In this document: piece by piece, positions 1 through 11,298 of the stretch
Layout: each line of letters begins with the position of its first letter
Position numbering within the stretch: the first letter of the stretch is position 1
NCBI RefSeq assembly: GCF_000149955.1
Contig: NC_030991.1
Span: forward strand, 3,890,629 to 3,954,628
Direction of reading: 5' to 3'
From: Fusarium oxysporum f. sp. lycopersici 4287
Lineage: Eukaryota > Ascomycota > Sordariomycetes > Hypocreales > Nectriaceae
DNA: 64,000 bases
Notes under the pieces: model-generated
Database searches by the model: none
Seen by the model: the letters and a program-made list of their open reading frames with translations, nothing else
What the model was told of the DNA's origin: nothing
Made by a program: the position numbers and the translations under genes

Positions 1-529
1 GACATCACATGCCTGTAGCCAGAGAAAAGCCAGGCCGCTGGGCGTTGTGACACTTACGCTCGCGACGGCTATTAGCTTCTCATGATAGGCATTGAATAAC
101 TCGCACAGTGAGCTGAGGAGATGTGCCAGGCGAAAGTAGCTGATATTGCTACTCAACTAGGCTTGGTGGCCCTGTCTTACCCTGGTCGCCTATTTTTATT
201 TATCGATTTTGACTGTCACAACACCAAGCCGATCACAGCGTATGATTCGATAGGAAAAGGCCATCGGGCCAACATGAAAAAGCCAACGCTCTGTCGCAGG
301 CACGGATGAATAATGAGGACCAGATGAACGCTTTGATTTCCTTTCTCGACGGCCGACGAAGGTCGGGTATTTCATACTTGTGTTCAATCTCGTAGGCAGC
401 AGGCTGTTGCCTGATGTTAGTTATGGTGTGGCGTCCACGCTTATCGTGAACCTATTCACAATGGTTGTGATCCTTGCCTTTGACACGCTCTACATCTTGA
501 CTAACTCGGGATCTGCTTCGGATACAGTT
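1..529. other. Intergenic, no gene recognised
   Basis: Only short overlapping frames without recognisable protein character occur here. The right part is presumably the upstream region of the gene starting at 669. Confidence 0.5.
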
Positions 530-536
530 TATAAAA
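530..536 (+). promoter_or_regulatory. TATA-like box upstream of the 669 gene
   Basis: The sequence TATAAAA lies about 140 nt upstream of the preferred ATG at 669, in the expected orientation. It is the clearest core-promoter match in this intergenic region. No transcription start can be proven from sequence. Confidence 0.45.
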
Positions 537-668
537 GGCGACATCGATGCTCTACCTTGTCAACATGAATTTCATTTCAGGTCCCATAAACAGGGTCCTT
601 ACTCACTTGAGTTGCCAACTTTGATTACACAGCTATTGTCCACTCAGCACTTGTCCTTTAGTAAGACA

Positions 669-1457
669 ATGGTCTCCTTCATCGATACCTTCGTGCCTTC
701 CAGCACTTACAACACCTTGCCTTTAATTAGCCAAGTTGCCGGGGCACCCAAGGATCACTTCCAAGATCTTCAAAACCTCCGCGAGTTGCTAAATAAGCAC
801 AATGTCCCCAAGGGCGTCAGTGTCCGATTGATCCACAAGCACTTTGACACCACCGAGGGCGAAGTGATGGCTTTTGATAAGATTCCAGTCCCGGGACATG
901 GGGTAGCCCAGATCATGAAGCCTATCGTGCCTTCAAACAGCAATCAACTCCGAGGCATCCATTATTTCGTCGATGACAACGCATCCCTCCAAGCCTACGA
1001 GTACGGCAACTACGAGATACCCGACATGAGTGGTTTTGAGTCGTTCATAGCCGAGTTCTGCAGTCTCATTTCTGAGCGAGGTCTGCAGCGCAAATTTGGG
1101 CTCAAGCTTCAGCGCGAGGATGATACGGACCAGACCGGATGGACCGAGTACGAGCTCCAGGCGAAGCGTGGCACCATCATGTTCCCGGACGGCATACCCA
1201 TGCCTGAGGGGGATAGTGACTACAGTGTCACCACAGAGTGGAAAGCGATCTTTAATGAACTCCCGAGAACTTGCAAGCATACTACTACCTGCAGACACGG
1301 GAGGACCACGTGCAAACACTGCAGGCACTGCAACAGCCATCCCGACGAGAGTGATGTCAACTCCGGTAACGAGACCGGTTTCTGCTTGGGTGGACAGAGG
1401 ATTCTGCCAGGCACTCCGGTTCATGATATCGTCGATCGCATTATTGCCGCGTTTTAG
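669..1457 (+). CDS. Unknown protein with C-terminal Cys/His-rich segment
   Basis: A single open exon codes for about 262 residues. I chose the ATG at 669 because the codons upstream in frame (from 612) have no ATG. No named domain is recognised. The C-terminal third carries a dense cysteine/histidine cluster (CKHTTTCRHGR followed by TTCKHCRHC), which looks able to bind metal but does not match a standard zinc-finger spacing that I know. There is no signal peptide or membrane segment. The frame is intact, codon composition is ordinary, and a TATA-like box lies upstream. I regard it as a real fungal gene of unknown function. Confidence 0.65.
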   Translation: MVSFIDTFVPSSTYNTLPLISQVAGAPKDHFQDLQNLRELLNKHNVPKGVSVRLIHKHFDTTEGEVMAFDKIPVPGHGVAQIMKPIVPSNSNQLRGIHYFVDDNASLQAYEYGNYEIPDMSGFESFIAEFCSLISERGLQRKFGLKLQREDDTDQTGWTEYELQAKRGTIMFPDGIPMPEGDSDYSVTTEWKAIFNELPRTCKHTTTCRHGRTTCKHCRHCNSHPDESDVNSGNETGFCLGGQRILPGTPVHDIVDRIIAAF

Positions 1458-2491
1458 TGGGGAGAGTGGTGAATCGTTGCATTTGATTTCTTTTGTGTTA
1501 TTGTGACGGCCAAGGTTCCCAACGAAGCAAACCGTAACCTGATTCGTTTATGTTGGCAGTTGTTCGAATGAGGCAAAAATCACGATCATCGTGAACTTGC
1601 TCATGATGATAGTGAATGCTACGTTACAACCAGCGTCAGGCAGCAGACTGGTGCCGATGATATCGACAGACTCTATGTGTCGTCTTGTGCCTTATGTCGG
1701 GCTGTCATGGCTTACTCTGTTGAATTGTACAATCACTCTACTCGCAGTTTTGGGATTTCCTGGTCAAGTCTGTAACCATTCAAAATTTAGCGGTCACAAC
1801 ATCTAACGTGGTTTATAAAGTATCAAGGGTAAGGATCACGACCATCGTGAATAACTTCACGGTTGCCATGAACTCCAAATCACAGGCAGCATCCTGCTGC
1901 CTAGGCGATCGGTAGACTGAACATGGATATAAATATTTTCCAGGTAGAGCTGAGCGACATGACGTGTGAGGGTCTGGGGACAATTTTCAACAATTACAAA
2001 GAAGTGTTTCCTAACGTGAAGCCTTGTATCTCAAGCACCTATTCGTTGCACAACATAAACGAATCCACTGACTATTTTACTGGTTTTGACGGAGCCGATA
2101 TACTCCGAGGCCACCACCACCAATAATAGCAAGTCCAGACCCTCAAAGTAATGAATGATATGTCGTATGTCGCCCACGAGGCATGAAATACACCTAGAGA
2201 AGATTTCAAATTCGCATTGTTGAACGGACCATCACGCGTCACGACACATCTTCGCGATAAGCACAACATTCCCCTCTGAGGCAAGGAAAGGGCTCAGCCG
2301 GCTTTTCAAATCCTGATCTCCACCTGTGCTCTCAGATAAGCTGATAACTAGATAAGGCAGGCGCTAAGCCCAAATGAGACCTAGTCCATTCGCGGCCATA
2401 AAGAGACCGAGCTCCGACCTTTCACCTAACTGTGCAAAGGATCGTCTGAATCCCGCTGCATTATCTACTTTTCGTCCCGTGACAACCTTGG
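1458..2491. other. Intergenic, no gene recognised
   Basis: Several short frames exist but none has protein-family character or convincing splice signals. Nothing else is recognised. Confidence 0.4.
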
Positions 2492-2794
2492 TCAGCCAGC
2501 TTTCCCCGGCATTTTGCCGCCCCAAGAGCTCCCCATGGCTTCGCACTGAGTGTTGATCACCCAGTCATGAAACGCCGCATTATCAAGTCGTTTTTTCTCG
2601 GCGATCTTGTTAGATTTTCCTTGGCTGACAAACAGGCGACAGCGATCATGATCGTCAGTATCAATGTCTGCCGGCACATCCTCTGACTCATTGGATTCAA
2701 TTACTTGCCCACTCATGAGCCCTTGAGATCGCAAGTCGTCGAAATTAGGACTTCCAGATACGCCAAGAGTATTCGGTATGCTGATCGGCGTCAC
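2492..2794 (-). CDS. Short unknown frame, possibly a gene remnant
   Basis: A 100-residue frame opens with ATG and has an acidic middle (EDVPADIDTDDHD) followed by a basic stretch (NKIAEKKRLDNAAFHDW). The composition looks like a genuine coding fragment, perhaps the N-terminal linker region of a larger protein, but I do not recognise the family and no downstream exon is apparent. It lies immediately beside transposon-derived repeats at 2843-3061. Confidence 0.25.
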   Translation of the reverse strand: MTPISIPNTLGVSGSPNFDDLRSQGLMSGQVIESNESEDVPADIDTDDHDRCRLFVSQGKSNKIAEKKRLDNAAFHDWVINTQCEAMGSSWGGKMPGKAG

Positions 2795-2842
2795 CTATCC
2801 TCTAACGTCTAACCTAGTGCTCCATACAAAAATCAATTCTAG

Positions 2843-2931
2843 TAACGTGGTTGATAAGCGAATGCTCCAGACAAGCGAGTGCTCCACTGCACTGTATAAC
2901 TAAAAATAGCCTACCCTAGTCCTACAGTCCA
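2843..2931 (+). repeat. Truncated pogo-like MITE end
   Basis: After a TA dinucleotide (2843-2844) the sequence starts ACGTGGTTGATAAGCGAATG, the same terminus seen at 33838 and 34286 (MITE) and, in shorter form, at 61939 (pogo-like transposon). It also shares the CTGTATAACTAAAAATAGCCTACC type interior with the MITE at 18280. The matching second terminus is not found nearby, so this appears to be a one-ended fragment. Confidence 0.6.
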
Positions 2932-3061
2932 AAATCAACTCTAGTAGAGTTGATTTTATTGGCCCACTTTAAACCTAGTAGGGTTGATTATTGCCAGGGT
3001 GTAGAGTTGATTTGACATTGTTCTATATACAGGAATAGTAGTGCTGATCAGAACAGGGGTT
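2911..3061 (+). repeat. 150-bp dispersed repeat with 23-bp palindrome (left copy)
   Basis: This block is repeated as a near-perfect reverse complement at 11673-11823 and in partial form at 17436-17480 and 60908-60935. It holds a near-perfect palindrome at 2933-2955 (AATCAACTCTA / TAGAGTTGATT) and further GTTGATT half-sites. There is no coding content. It may be a MITE or the terminal segment of an unrecognised element. Confidence 0.75.
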
Positions 3062-4300
3062 TATTCAGAACAGCGGCAAAGCAAGGGACTAACCAAGTGC
3101 ACCATGATTGACAGTACAGCAGACCACATGATCCAGCTGTGCGAGCAGCTGGAGATGATATATCTATGATGGTCGGAGGGGTCAGGGTTGACCTGTGCGT
3201 TCGAAAAGCACGAAAGAACAAATTTCAACGCAACACCTCCTAACCGTAGCAGTGCGCGAGCTAAAGAGGGCACCATACTGTAGCGAAAGCTTCCATAAGT
3301 TGATTTAATTGAAGAAATTATATATTTTCTTTCCATCTGAAGCGACCTGTATCGGGTAAATAGATGGCCTTGAAGAATATATAGTGACTACTTAAGCGTG
3401 CTCCCCACTCTACTTCGAAACAACCAGTCAGGAATCGTGTAAAATGCACGGTATCCCTGTTGCTTGTTCATGAGCTAATGAACGCTTGTTTAAAAGTCAA
3501 AACCCCTGCAAGTATCCAGTTGCGACGTCATGACTGATTTGTGATATTGTGGACAAGAGTCGCTGCATAACTGATTGATGTTTGGTACCAATCGATACCC
3601 CTGTACAGCATGTGATAAACCCTATCGAATTGTGTGATTCGCAACTGCCGTTATTTTAATTTAAATTAAACATGTAATCAAACTCATTTGGAGAGTCAGC
3701 ATCGCAACTGGATAATTAAGGAAATTCCAATCACGGCGAAAAAATGAATAATCAAGTCAAAGGAAGCAAGCCCTTCGTCAAGTATGGGCCGTCGTCGAGC
3801 CTTCACAAACCCTTCCAATGTCGAAAGCGAACGCGAGCGGGCGAGGAACCGGCGCTGTCGACAACAGCAGAGACATCAAAGCCTGGTTCGTCAGGAGGAT
3901 GGTCGACAGTCCGTGACGCGACGCGAATTGACGACAGGCCGAAACTTTGGTCACAAGGTGGCAACAGTGCGGCAGAATTTAGTACCTACTAGTGCACTAA
4001 CAGGCCGGACATGGGCCAATAAGAAGCGTTAAAAGTGCGGCACCCCTATCAATTGCCTCAGGTAAAGCCGTGGGCTAGAAATGTGCATTGCTGCCTAACA
4101 CCAATTCGGATTCGGTAAAACGTGGTTCCGCAAGTTACCAACCCCACCACCGTCGCCCTTGCACGACCCATTACCTCTCCGACAACCCCATGAGAGCAAA
4201 GTCGTGCCTTCCCTCACATCCCTCACATGGAGAACGGCAGGGATTGCCTACGCCAGTCCAAGGGGCCACCGCACAGCATCTTTTCCTTCTCTGATTTGTC
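3062..4300. other. Intergenic, AT-rich
   Basis: Two short overlapping frames around 3744-4032 are Arg/Gln-rich but have no recognisable family. The rest shows nothing. The last 150 bp are presumably the promoter of the CCCH gene. Confidence 0.4.
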
Positions 4301-5758
4301 ATGGAGACGGGACTCGAAATATATCGCGGTCGTTTCGCCGACATTCGAGCGGGTCTCGCTGGAGAGGTCGATCGAGGGATGGTGTTGATTGAGGTGAGTT
4401 CCTTTCGATGAGGCTCTATTGCGAATAACGTGTTAATATACTCGATGGTAGGAGCTTATGAAGGAGCTGGAATGTACGAAGGCCGCGTTGACGCAGACCA
4501 AGCTTGACTTGGATAACGAGTGCGATGCGAGAAGGCGTCTCCAGCAGGAGGTCCAGGAGGGCAGGGAATGGAAGGAGCGGCAGGGAAGACGGCCGTTTGT
4601 AGTCGCATTGATTGACGCGGACGCAGACGGCTATGTGGTAAGTAAATTCGCTCAAGCGAGTTTGAAAGGCTCACAGCGTCTTAGTTTCATGACAATTTCA
4701 TTACAAGCGGTGCCAAGGGCGGCAAAGAGGCGGCCGACGCGCTCTTAGCTGCGTTGCAGCAGTATGTACGAAAGGTTACTGGTGAGCCCAGCAGGATGGA
4801 CATCCTAGTGAGGGCGTTTGCGAACGTGAGCGGACTAGGCGCGGCGCTCGAGCGTGACGGGAGGTTGAGGGACGCGGGCCAGCTAAGGGCGTTTGCCAGT
4901 GGTTTTAGCAGTCGCCAGGCGTTTTTTGACTTTGTGGATGTCGGGCCAGGAAAGGAACGGGCGGATCTCAAAGTTCGGGGTAAGACACATCGATTTCATA
5001 TTCTCCTCGTCTTGTTTCCTTTACTTTCGCCACTTGCATCCGATCTATATTCTAATTCAAGTGCAATCATTATAGAGGGCATCGAATTTTTTCTTGACAG
5101 TTTCCAGTGTAAACATCTCGTGCTCGCGTGTGGACACGATTCTGGTTACGAGCCCGTTCTTGGGCAGTTTGTAGGAGACAAGCAGGTTGCGGAACGCATC
5201 ACGTTGTTGGAGGGGAGCCCGTTTCCGGCGGCGATCAGGGATCTGGGACTGAAGACGACACAGTTCAGTTCGATATTCAACAAGGTCAGGCAGCCGCCAG
5301 TGTTAGGGGGACGAGGTGTTACGTCGACCATGGGGGGGCCTCTTGCCCACCGCGACAATGTGGGGCGGCTGATGGCGGTGTCAGGAAATCCGCTAACGGG
5401 TTACCATAACCCCCAGGTACAGTCGGATAGGCTGGGACCGGTGTTGACGGATCAAGGCGGGCGTCGGTTTGACAGACCGCTACAGGTTAATCCGGTGGTT
5501 GTGGAGAGGATTAAGAAGGGGTCTCTGTGCTATTTTCTCTTCCTCCGGGGGAACTGTGTTTCGCCGAAGTGCGGGCGTAATCATGTGCACCGGTCGCTCA
5601 CGGACGAGGAGTTTGATGCATTGTGGTGGCTGGCACGCCAGGGGCGGTGCCACCAGAACCGGAAAGCCGATCGAGATCCCGGCAACGATTGTTCAGATGC
5701 AAGGTGCGTTTACGGCCACAGAAGCGGGGAGAACACACATGTTGGTCGTGAGGTTTAG
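4301..5758 (+). CDS. CCCH zinc-finger protein, four exons
   Basis: Exons are 4301-4393, 4452-4637, 4685-4979 and 5076-5758; all introns are GT..AG and the phases agree, giving about 418 residues. The order is a short N-terminus, a coiled coil (residues about 34-75), a conserved core beginning RPFVVALIDADADGYVF, and a C-terminal pair of CCCH fingers: C-x8-C-x4-C-x3-H (CYFLFLRGNC..CGRNH) and a second ending CSDARCVYGH. Proteins with this core plus CCCH layout are a fungal family; the acidic IDADADGY motif suggests a nuclease-like (NYN-type) fold, which is inference. CCCH fingers usually bind RNA. The gene is intact, but a LINE 3' end is inserted about 45 bp after the stop codon, so the 3' UTR is probably altered. 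Confidence 0.8.
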
Positions 5759-5802
5759 AAGATCAGGTTACGAGACAGATAGTTTGATGGTTGGAGAACG
5801 GG

Positions 5803-6540
5803 TACAATACAATACAATTTATTACGCCTGGCGGCCTGTTCTGACCGAAAGGGCACTAGTCACTAATGCTTACATACAACGCCTGCTTTTCGTCCTCGTT
5901 TCCCCAAGCCCATGCTGTGCCACACATTGCTCAATTTGTGTCCGCATTTTCCTAAAGCCCATACTGAACCTTGGTTTTACACCATCAATCTGAAATTCGC
6001 GTCCTCAAGCCCATAAAGCGCCTGCTCCTTGATTACTCTTTTCCTTTCTGTTCTGCTGTGCCTTGCTTCTCCCATGTTTTAGTAGCATTGCCGGCGAACT
6101 AGCTTGAAGGCTGTTCTTCAAGTGTCCAGCGTCCTATCTACGGCGGCTGAAGCGGCGTCCGCCTCTGTGCACAGGGTGTTTAGTATAGGGTGTGAGTGGG
6201 TTAGTAAGAGTAAGTAGGTGAGGTTCTTGCAATCTGGCTTCAATATTGTGTGTCGAGTCGTCCTGTGGCTATTGCAAATCGTATAGTTGCATGGACTGCC
6301 TGCATGTTTGGCGTCCACTTGGCGTCATCTGATGGTGACTTTCCTCCTAGGTAGAACGAGAGGTTCCCTCTCAATGTCTCAGTGCACTGCAGCATCTCAG
6401 TCCTGTGCGCTGTCCATTTCCTGCATCGAAAGAGAAAGTGCTCTACTGTCTCTATCGCTTGTCCGCATGTGCAGAGAACGGGTACAGTGCCATACAGTTT
6501 CAGCGTCCCGGTTTCGGTCTTAGAAATGTTACTCAACGCA
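5803..6540 (-). mobile_element. 5'-truncated Tad/I-clade LINE (copy E), 3' end
   Basis: Read on the minus strand this is the last part of LINE ORF2, a 3' UTR with a GGCGTAATAAA motif and a (TTGTA)n simple-repeat tail at 5803-5820. The 3' UTR matches the + strand segment at 41411-41555. The 5' boundary near 6540 is approximate. Loss of the 5' part is the usual outcome of target-primed reverse transcription. Confidence 0.8.
6240..6536 (-). pseudogene. LINE ORF2 C-terminal fragment
   Basis: About 98 residues carry the signature of the ORF2 C-terminus: a [17 protein letters not shown] zinc-binding motif followed by GNLSFYLGGKSPSDDAKW and a final [12 protein letters not shown]. The same order is seen in copies at 11029-11298 and 40800-41079. 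It is a fragment of a retrotransposon protein, not a host gene. Confidence 0.8.
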
Positions 6541-7513
6541 GTAGTTTAGCGTAAACTTGCTAACTAGAGAATTGAGGACCGGTCATGTTGTATGCTTGTT
6601 TCGCTCAAATGATGTGTGAAGCTCTGGCTGTCCGACTGAGGGATGACGGGGAAGATTCGAATGGCAGGTCCAAACTCCTTTGCTTCCTCCCGCTTACTCA
6701 TCTTGACTCTAATGTTGATACGCAAATTGCATACCGGTAGTCATCAGTTTCACTCTGCATTACCTTTGTCCTATTCAGCTCGATATCAGTTCGGCATATT
6801 TATATTAGCCGAAGTAAGAATCAGACACTTTAAGTTTTGTCTAGTGATTACCTGTTTTCCCGTCTCTTGCTTAAGATCCCGTACTTCTTCCTCTCGTCGA
6901 CGTCGTGCCTCTTGTTCATTGTGTCAGTCTAGTCCTAGCTTCCGTGTTGATTCTTTTGCCCGCTCCAGCTCGTCGATGGCGCCCTACATTACTGCCGTTT
7001 ACGAGGTTGCTTGTTTCGATTTGAAGAAGCTGTTGAATCGTGCACTTCAGAAGGGCTGTGTTCATAGAAATTGAAGAAATTTGGCGACTCATTCATCCGG
7101 TTGCTAAATACACAGATTATGCCCGTGCGTTGATCCCGCATCACTGCAGGGCTTCACCGTGTCGGGCTTCTCTGTTTAGCTGCTATTCTGTGTCAAGGTC
7201 ATCACTGCAGCAGGACCTACCGGAGCTTGCAGGTTGGCCAAAAAGGGTTAGCTCGGATTTCTCCCATAACGTAGTGATTGGTCACATCCATCAGCAGAAG
7301 ATGCGGGACTTCTCAATACCAAACGTCGATTCTCTTAGCGTCGTATGGATACGCAACGCCTAGATCGAGGACCAGTATTAGTATGTGAACTCGGTGATGA
7401 GTATGTGAACTCGGTTATGAGTATGTGAACTCAGAGACCTTTCCTCCTGGGGTCCAGATGGGAAAGACGAGGAGCAGGCACTGTACGGAGCTGCGAGAGA
7501 AGTTACATCGTGG
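6541..7513. other. Intergenic with a 20-bp tandem repeat
   Basis: No gene is recognised. A 20-bp unit (GTATGTGAACTCGGTGATGA) is repeated almost three times at 7381-7440. Confidence 0.5.
7381..7440 (+). repeat. 20-bp tandem repeat, about 2.7 copies
   Basis: Three consecutive units begin GTATGTGAACTC with only one or two differences. The array is non-coding. Confidence 0.75.
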
Positions 7514-8032
7514 ATGCGAAAGAACCTAGTAGGCAGCACAATACCATCGCCTCATAGAAGACCAGAGGTCAAGGAATCAACAATTGGCGGCAGTTTAATC
7601 TCAATGCTGGGGACAAGTCAAGAAGGTCACCAGCAAAGTCACGCCATATCCGAGCATCTCCGTCACCAACGAGCTCAAAGTTCTCATGGGCAATCAAGCC
7701 ATGATAGGTCAGTTATTCAATACGCTGGCCCTACATTACTCAGTATTTTTTGCTGTGTACTAAGAAGGATTTTGATCAGCCTGTTGAATTCCGTCCAAGA
7801 CGAGGAGACCTCGAGAGTTGAAGCTCGAGATGCAACGTTCGCAGAAAGCACTATGGCATTGTCACACCTCCTCAAATGCAACATGCGACAAGTCACCTCG
7901 GCAGACTACCTTGACCAGGACGTCCTTGAAGATATGGTTCCTACAGACCCCCAGGTACGGCAGGACTATTGGTTCGACCAATGCCAAAGTTCGCATGAAG
8001 AGTCACATCTGTTGGGGGGCGGCCAATACATG
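7514..8032 (+). CDS. Possible gene remnant of unknown family
   Basis: A frame of about 175 residues has plausible helical composition in its second half (for example LSHLLKCNMRQVTSADYLDQ). Its end runs into the left terminus of the MULE at 8033, so the natural C-terminus is absent. The first half looks less protein-like and an intron may be hidden near 7706-7790. No family is recognised. Confidence 0.25.
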
Positions 8033-8108
8033 GGCACCTAGGTGCCCAAATAAAATAGCGCACCAGGTGCCCAAATTATGTCAGCATCGTCGCCCCGATT
8101 GGCCAGCG
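8033..8108 (+). repeat. MULE 1 left terminal inverted repeat
   Basis: Matches the reverse complement of 10946-11021 with very few differences. The outermost 15 bp are themselves palindromic (GGCACCTAGGTGCC). Confidence 0.85.
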
Positions 8109-8143
8109 CGCGTTTGACATGACCGACGCGACCTGCGCTCTGT

Positions 8144-10450
8144 ATGATAGCAACACAGCCAACGAAAATGGACCAAAGCCACCGGCTTGCCTTCCCGGAC
8201 GATGCCCTCCCGCCTGAAGGCATATACAAATCCCGTGAGTCTCTATTGGCAGCCATTAATTCTTGGGCGAAACCTCGAGGTTATGCGTTCACGACGGGGA
8301 AATCATTAAAGACGTCAAGTGGCCGAATCAAAGTCATATTTGCCTGTGATCGAAATAAACTTCCACCGAGCACATCTATTACACGCCAACGCCGCACTGG
8401 GGCTTATGCATCAAAACCTTGATTGGCAAATCGCGCAGTCTCTCGTGGGTTCCAATCCGAATGGCATAACAGCCAAATCCGATAGCGAGCTCTTGAGTTA
8501 GCCCATTGGTCAGTTCTGGGTAGATCTCGCTCGTGCGATTCGGCACGACCGAGATTCCGAACCAAGACTACACCCTCATCGGGATAGACGAACGGTACAA
8601 AAAGAAGGAAGCCAGAACTCGTCAACTGTAACTGCTGGCGCTGCTCCTCGAGATATCAGGACGTACCTCCATAACAGTTCAGATACCCTTGCGACGCAGC
8701 AAGACATCTATAATCGGATCGCGGCAACGAGAAGAGATCTGCGTGAGGGCCAGAGCAGTATCCAAGCGTTAGTCGACCAACTACAGGGAGAGGGCTTCTG
8801 GTGCCGGGTTCGATTGGACTCGGATAATCGGCTGACAGCCATATTCTTTGCCCACCCTGACTCTGTTGCATATCTGCAAAGCAACCCGGACGTACTGCTA
8901 TTGGATTGTACCTATAAAACGAACAAGCACGCCATGCCGCTGCTTGACATGGTCGGAGTTGACTCTTGTCAGCGTTCCTTCTGCATCGCATTTGCATTTC
9001 TGTCCGGTGAATCAGAAGAAGACTATTCATGGGCACTTCATCATCTCAAATCACTCTACCATCATGAGCTCCCTTCTGTAGTCTTAACTGACCGATGTCT
9101 CGCTGCAATAAATGCAACTGCAACCTGGTTCCCTTCCTCCAAGGCCCTGCTTTGCCTCTGGCATGTTAATAAGGCAATCCTGCAGTATTGTCAACCGGAC
9201 TTTGTGCAGAAAAGTGGCGACACAAGCGGCCGGGTAGAGGACGAAAAATGGGACGAATTCTATGGTTTTTGGCACACTATTGTGGATTCGCCAACAGAAG
9301 AGATATTCAGAGAGCGCCTAGCCAAGTTCGAGCTCAAGTACGCCGAAAGATACCCCCGGGCCGTTGGGTACATCAAACTGTACTGGCTCGAGCCGCACAA
9401 AGAGAGAATCATTAAAGCATGGGTGGATAAATACCTGCATTTTGGTAATGTGGCCATCTCGAGGTAGCTGTCCAGGGTCAGATATAGAGGTCGGAAAGCT
9501 AATAATTGCCATCTAGGGCCGAAGGAATTCACTCCCTAATCAAATCATACATCAAGACCTCCACATTCGACCTCTTCGATTCTTGGCAGGCCATGCGCCA
9601 TGCGGTCACCAACCAACTGAAGGAACTGAAGCACATACGAGCCTCTCAACAGATACGGACACCTTTGGATATCTCTGGAGGAATGTTCGAGGCTGTCCAG
9701 GGTTGGGTTTCCCACCAGGCCCTGCGCAAAGTGCAAGAACAACGGAAGTTAGCTTTCGCATCTCCCCAAGCTCCCTGCAGTCAGTCTTTCACCTCCTCAC
9801 ATGGGCTACCGTGTTCTCACACCTTGAAGAGACTCGAGGAGGAACAGCGCAGCCTTTTGCTTGATCATTTTCATCCTCACTGGAACTTAAAGCGAGGCGC
9901 GGATCGGCCCCGGCCCATACTAGAGCCACGTCGAGCCCCGCAGCAGGGCATCATCAGGGCGAGAGGTCAACCTGCGACGAGCACCAAACGAGAACCCTCT
10001 GGATTTGAGATCTCTCAGCCTGGCAAGAAAGCGCCTAGCACATGTAGCAGATGTCATGCTGTTGGTCACGCGAGGTCCTCACGAGCGTGTCCTCTGAGGT
10101 TCCAGGATTTGCTCATTCAGGAAGCGCCGGCCTCGAAGTCAATCCCGCAGCCGGACGTAACCCCGGTCGCAGTCCCAAGTCTGGCTGACCCAATTGAGGC
10201 GATTTCAGTGAGCCAAGGGCCCTCATTAGTTGAAGGCATGCCAGTGCTAGAATGTATTGCGGAAGCTACTGCACGCTCTCCCGCTACTGCACACACCCCA
10301 CTTGCCCAGTCTTCACATACTGTACAAGTTTTGCTTACAGCTCTTCAACATTCTGTCGTCCCAGATTGTCCCGTTGGAACTGTGCCAGGCCCTTCTGGCG
10401 AAGAATGTCTGAATCACGAACCATCCGATTCGCGCAACCTTCCTTCGTAA
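8144..10450 (+). pseudogene. MULE 1 transposase, broken
   Basis: The N-terminal DNA-binding region is open from 8144 to about 8400 (..FACDRNKLPPS), then the reading frame shifts and stops (TGA at 8420-8422; TAG in another frame near 8499). Reading resumes in frame from about 8640 through the MULE DDE core (LLLDCTYKTNKHAMPLLD, VVLTDRCLAAINAT, CLWHVNKAI) to 9463. A 53-nt GT..AG intron (9464-9516) restores SRAEGIHSLIKSYI, the conserved segment after the core. The C-terminus has a zinc knuckle (CSRCHAVGHARSSRACP). The catalytic core looks preserved, but the 8400-8640 lesions make this copy non-autonomous. Confidence 0.8.
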
Positions 10451-10570
10451 CCACTACTGAGGCATGACTCGCCAGAAGCCATATATGGAAGATATGTCGC
10501 TGCAAGAAGCGCGTGGTATGCGGCGCAGCCGGCTGGCAGCATCAAAACAAATTAGCAATATCGCAGGGCG

Positions 10571-10888
10571 ATGGGGTTTCCACTCAGGTACGACAAGCAG
10601 AGCTACGAGTGGTGTCTGGACTACAAACAGATGTCCAAGCGCTGTATCACGTCAACAGGATCAAGAGAATGGACGAAAGAAGAGATGATGGCGTATTTGG
10701 ATTGGAGTGAGGCGGAGGATGAACGCATTGAAGCCCAAGTTGTTAAGGAGATGGGAAAGAATCCTCTAGCAAACAAAAGAAGAGGCATGACAGAAATATG
10801 GCGAAAAGCAGAAATGGATAATATAGAGCAAGAAACCTTATATGCGGCGGAGGATAAGGCAGAACTTTGTATTGTTGTCAAACGGTAA
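10571..10888 (+). CDS. MULE-linked accessory ORF
   Basis: A 105-residue frame inside the element, downstream of the transposase and before the right terminus, with the core REWTKEEMMAYLDWSEAEDE and later RRGMTEIWRKAE. It is charged and helical with no known catalytic motif. From memory, similar small proteins accompany fungal MULEs, so it may be an element-encoded accessory protein; this is inference. The frame is intact even though the transposase beside it is broken. Confidence 0.55.
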   Translation: MGFPLRYDKQSYEWCLDYKQMSKRCITSTGSREWTKEEMMAYLDWSEAEDERIEAQVVKEMGKNPLANKRRGMTEIWRKAEMDNIEQETLYAAEDKAELCIVVKR

Positions 10889-10945
10889 CTAGTTGGCTTG
10901 TGCTTTGAAAATATTAGAAAACAGCATTACAACCTTAGACCCGTC

Positions 10946-11021
10946 GCTGGCCAATCGGGGCGACGATTGCTGACATAATTTGGGCACCTGGTGCGCTATT
11001 TTATTTGGGCACCTAGGTGCC
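10946..11021 (-). repeat. MULE 1 right terminal inverted repeat
   Basis: Reverse complement of the left terminus at 8033-8108. Confidence 0.85.
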
Positions 11022-11028
11022 TATGTAC

Positions 11029-11298
11029 CTCAACAAGATCGGGGCCGCAGAGTCGGACATGTGTGAATGTGGATGTGGACCAGAGACAATGGAGCATTTT
11101 CTGTTCCGATGCACAAGATGGGAAGCAGAGCGTGAAGCCATGCGTCGAGTAGGACAAAACATGATGGGCAACCTTTCCTTCTTTCTAGGTGGAAAGTCGG
11201 CGTCAGACGGAGCAAAGTGGAGACCTAACCTGGAGGCGGTGCGAGCGACAGTCAAATTTGCGATGGCGACAGGAAGATTGAGCCAGGAAGGAGTTTGA
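11029..11298 (+). pseudogene. LINE ORF2 C-terminal fragment
   Basis: About 90 residues: CECGCGPETMEHFLFRC zinc-binding motif, GNLSFFLGGKSASDGAKW and ATVKFAMATGRL, the same order as in the other LINE copies here. The first few codons (from 11017) belong to the MULE terminus, not to the LINE. Confidence 0.8.

Larger units (their letters stand above)
8033..11021 (+). mobile_element. Decayed Mutator-like element (MULE 1)
   Basis: Terminal inverted repeats of about 76 bp (8033-8108 and 10946-11021) begin GGCACCTAGGTGCCCAAAT and are nearly identical. The interior carries a broken MULE transposase and a second downstream gene. No convincing 8-10 bp target duplication is present: left flank AATACATG, right flank TATGTACC. 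The right flank is a LINE 3' end (11029 onward) while the left flank is unrelated, which suggests a later deletion or rearrangement. Confidence 0.85.

Noticed and set aside
933..1424. Long minus-strand frame antisense to the 669-1457 gene
   Set aside because: It is a mirror of a real coding region, with no start context or family character.
3744..4032. Two overlapping Arg/Gln-rich short frames
   Set aside because: The two frames overlap each other, show no splice or family support and have low-complexity composition.
5469..5993. Plus-strand frame across the end of the CCCH gene and LINE E
   Set aside because: It overlaps the well-supported CCCH exon in another frame and continues into antisense LINE sequence.
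7381..7440. CRISPR-like array
   Set aside because: The 20-bp units are directly adjacent without spacers, so this is a simple tandem repeat in a eukaryotic genome.
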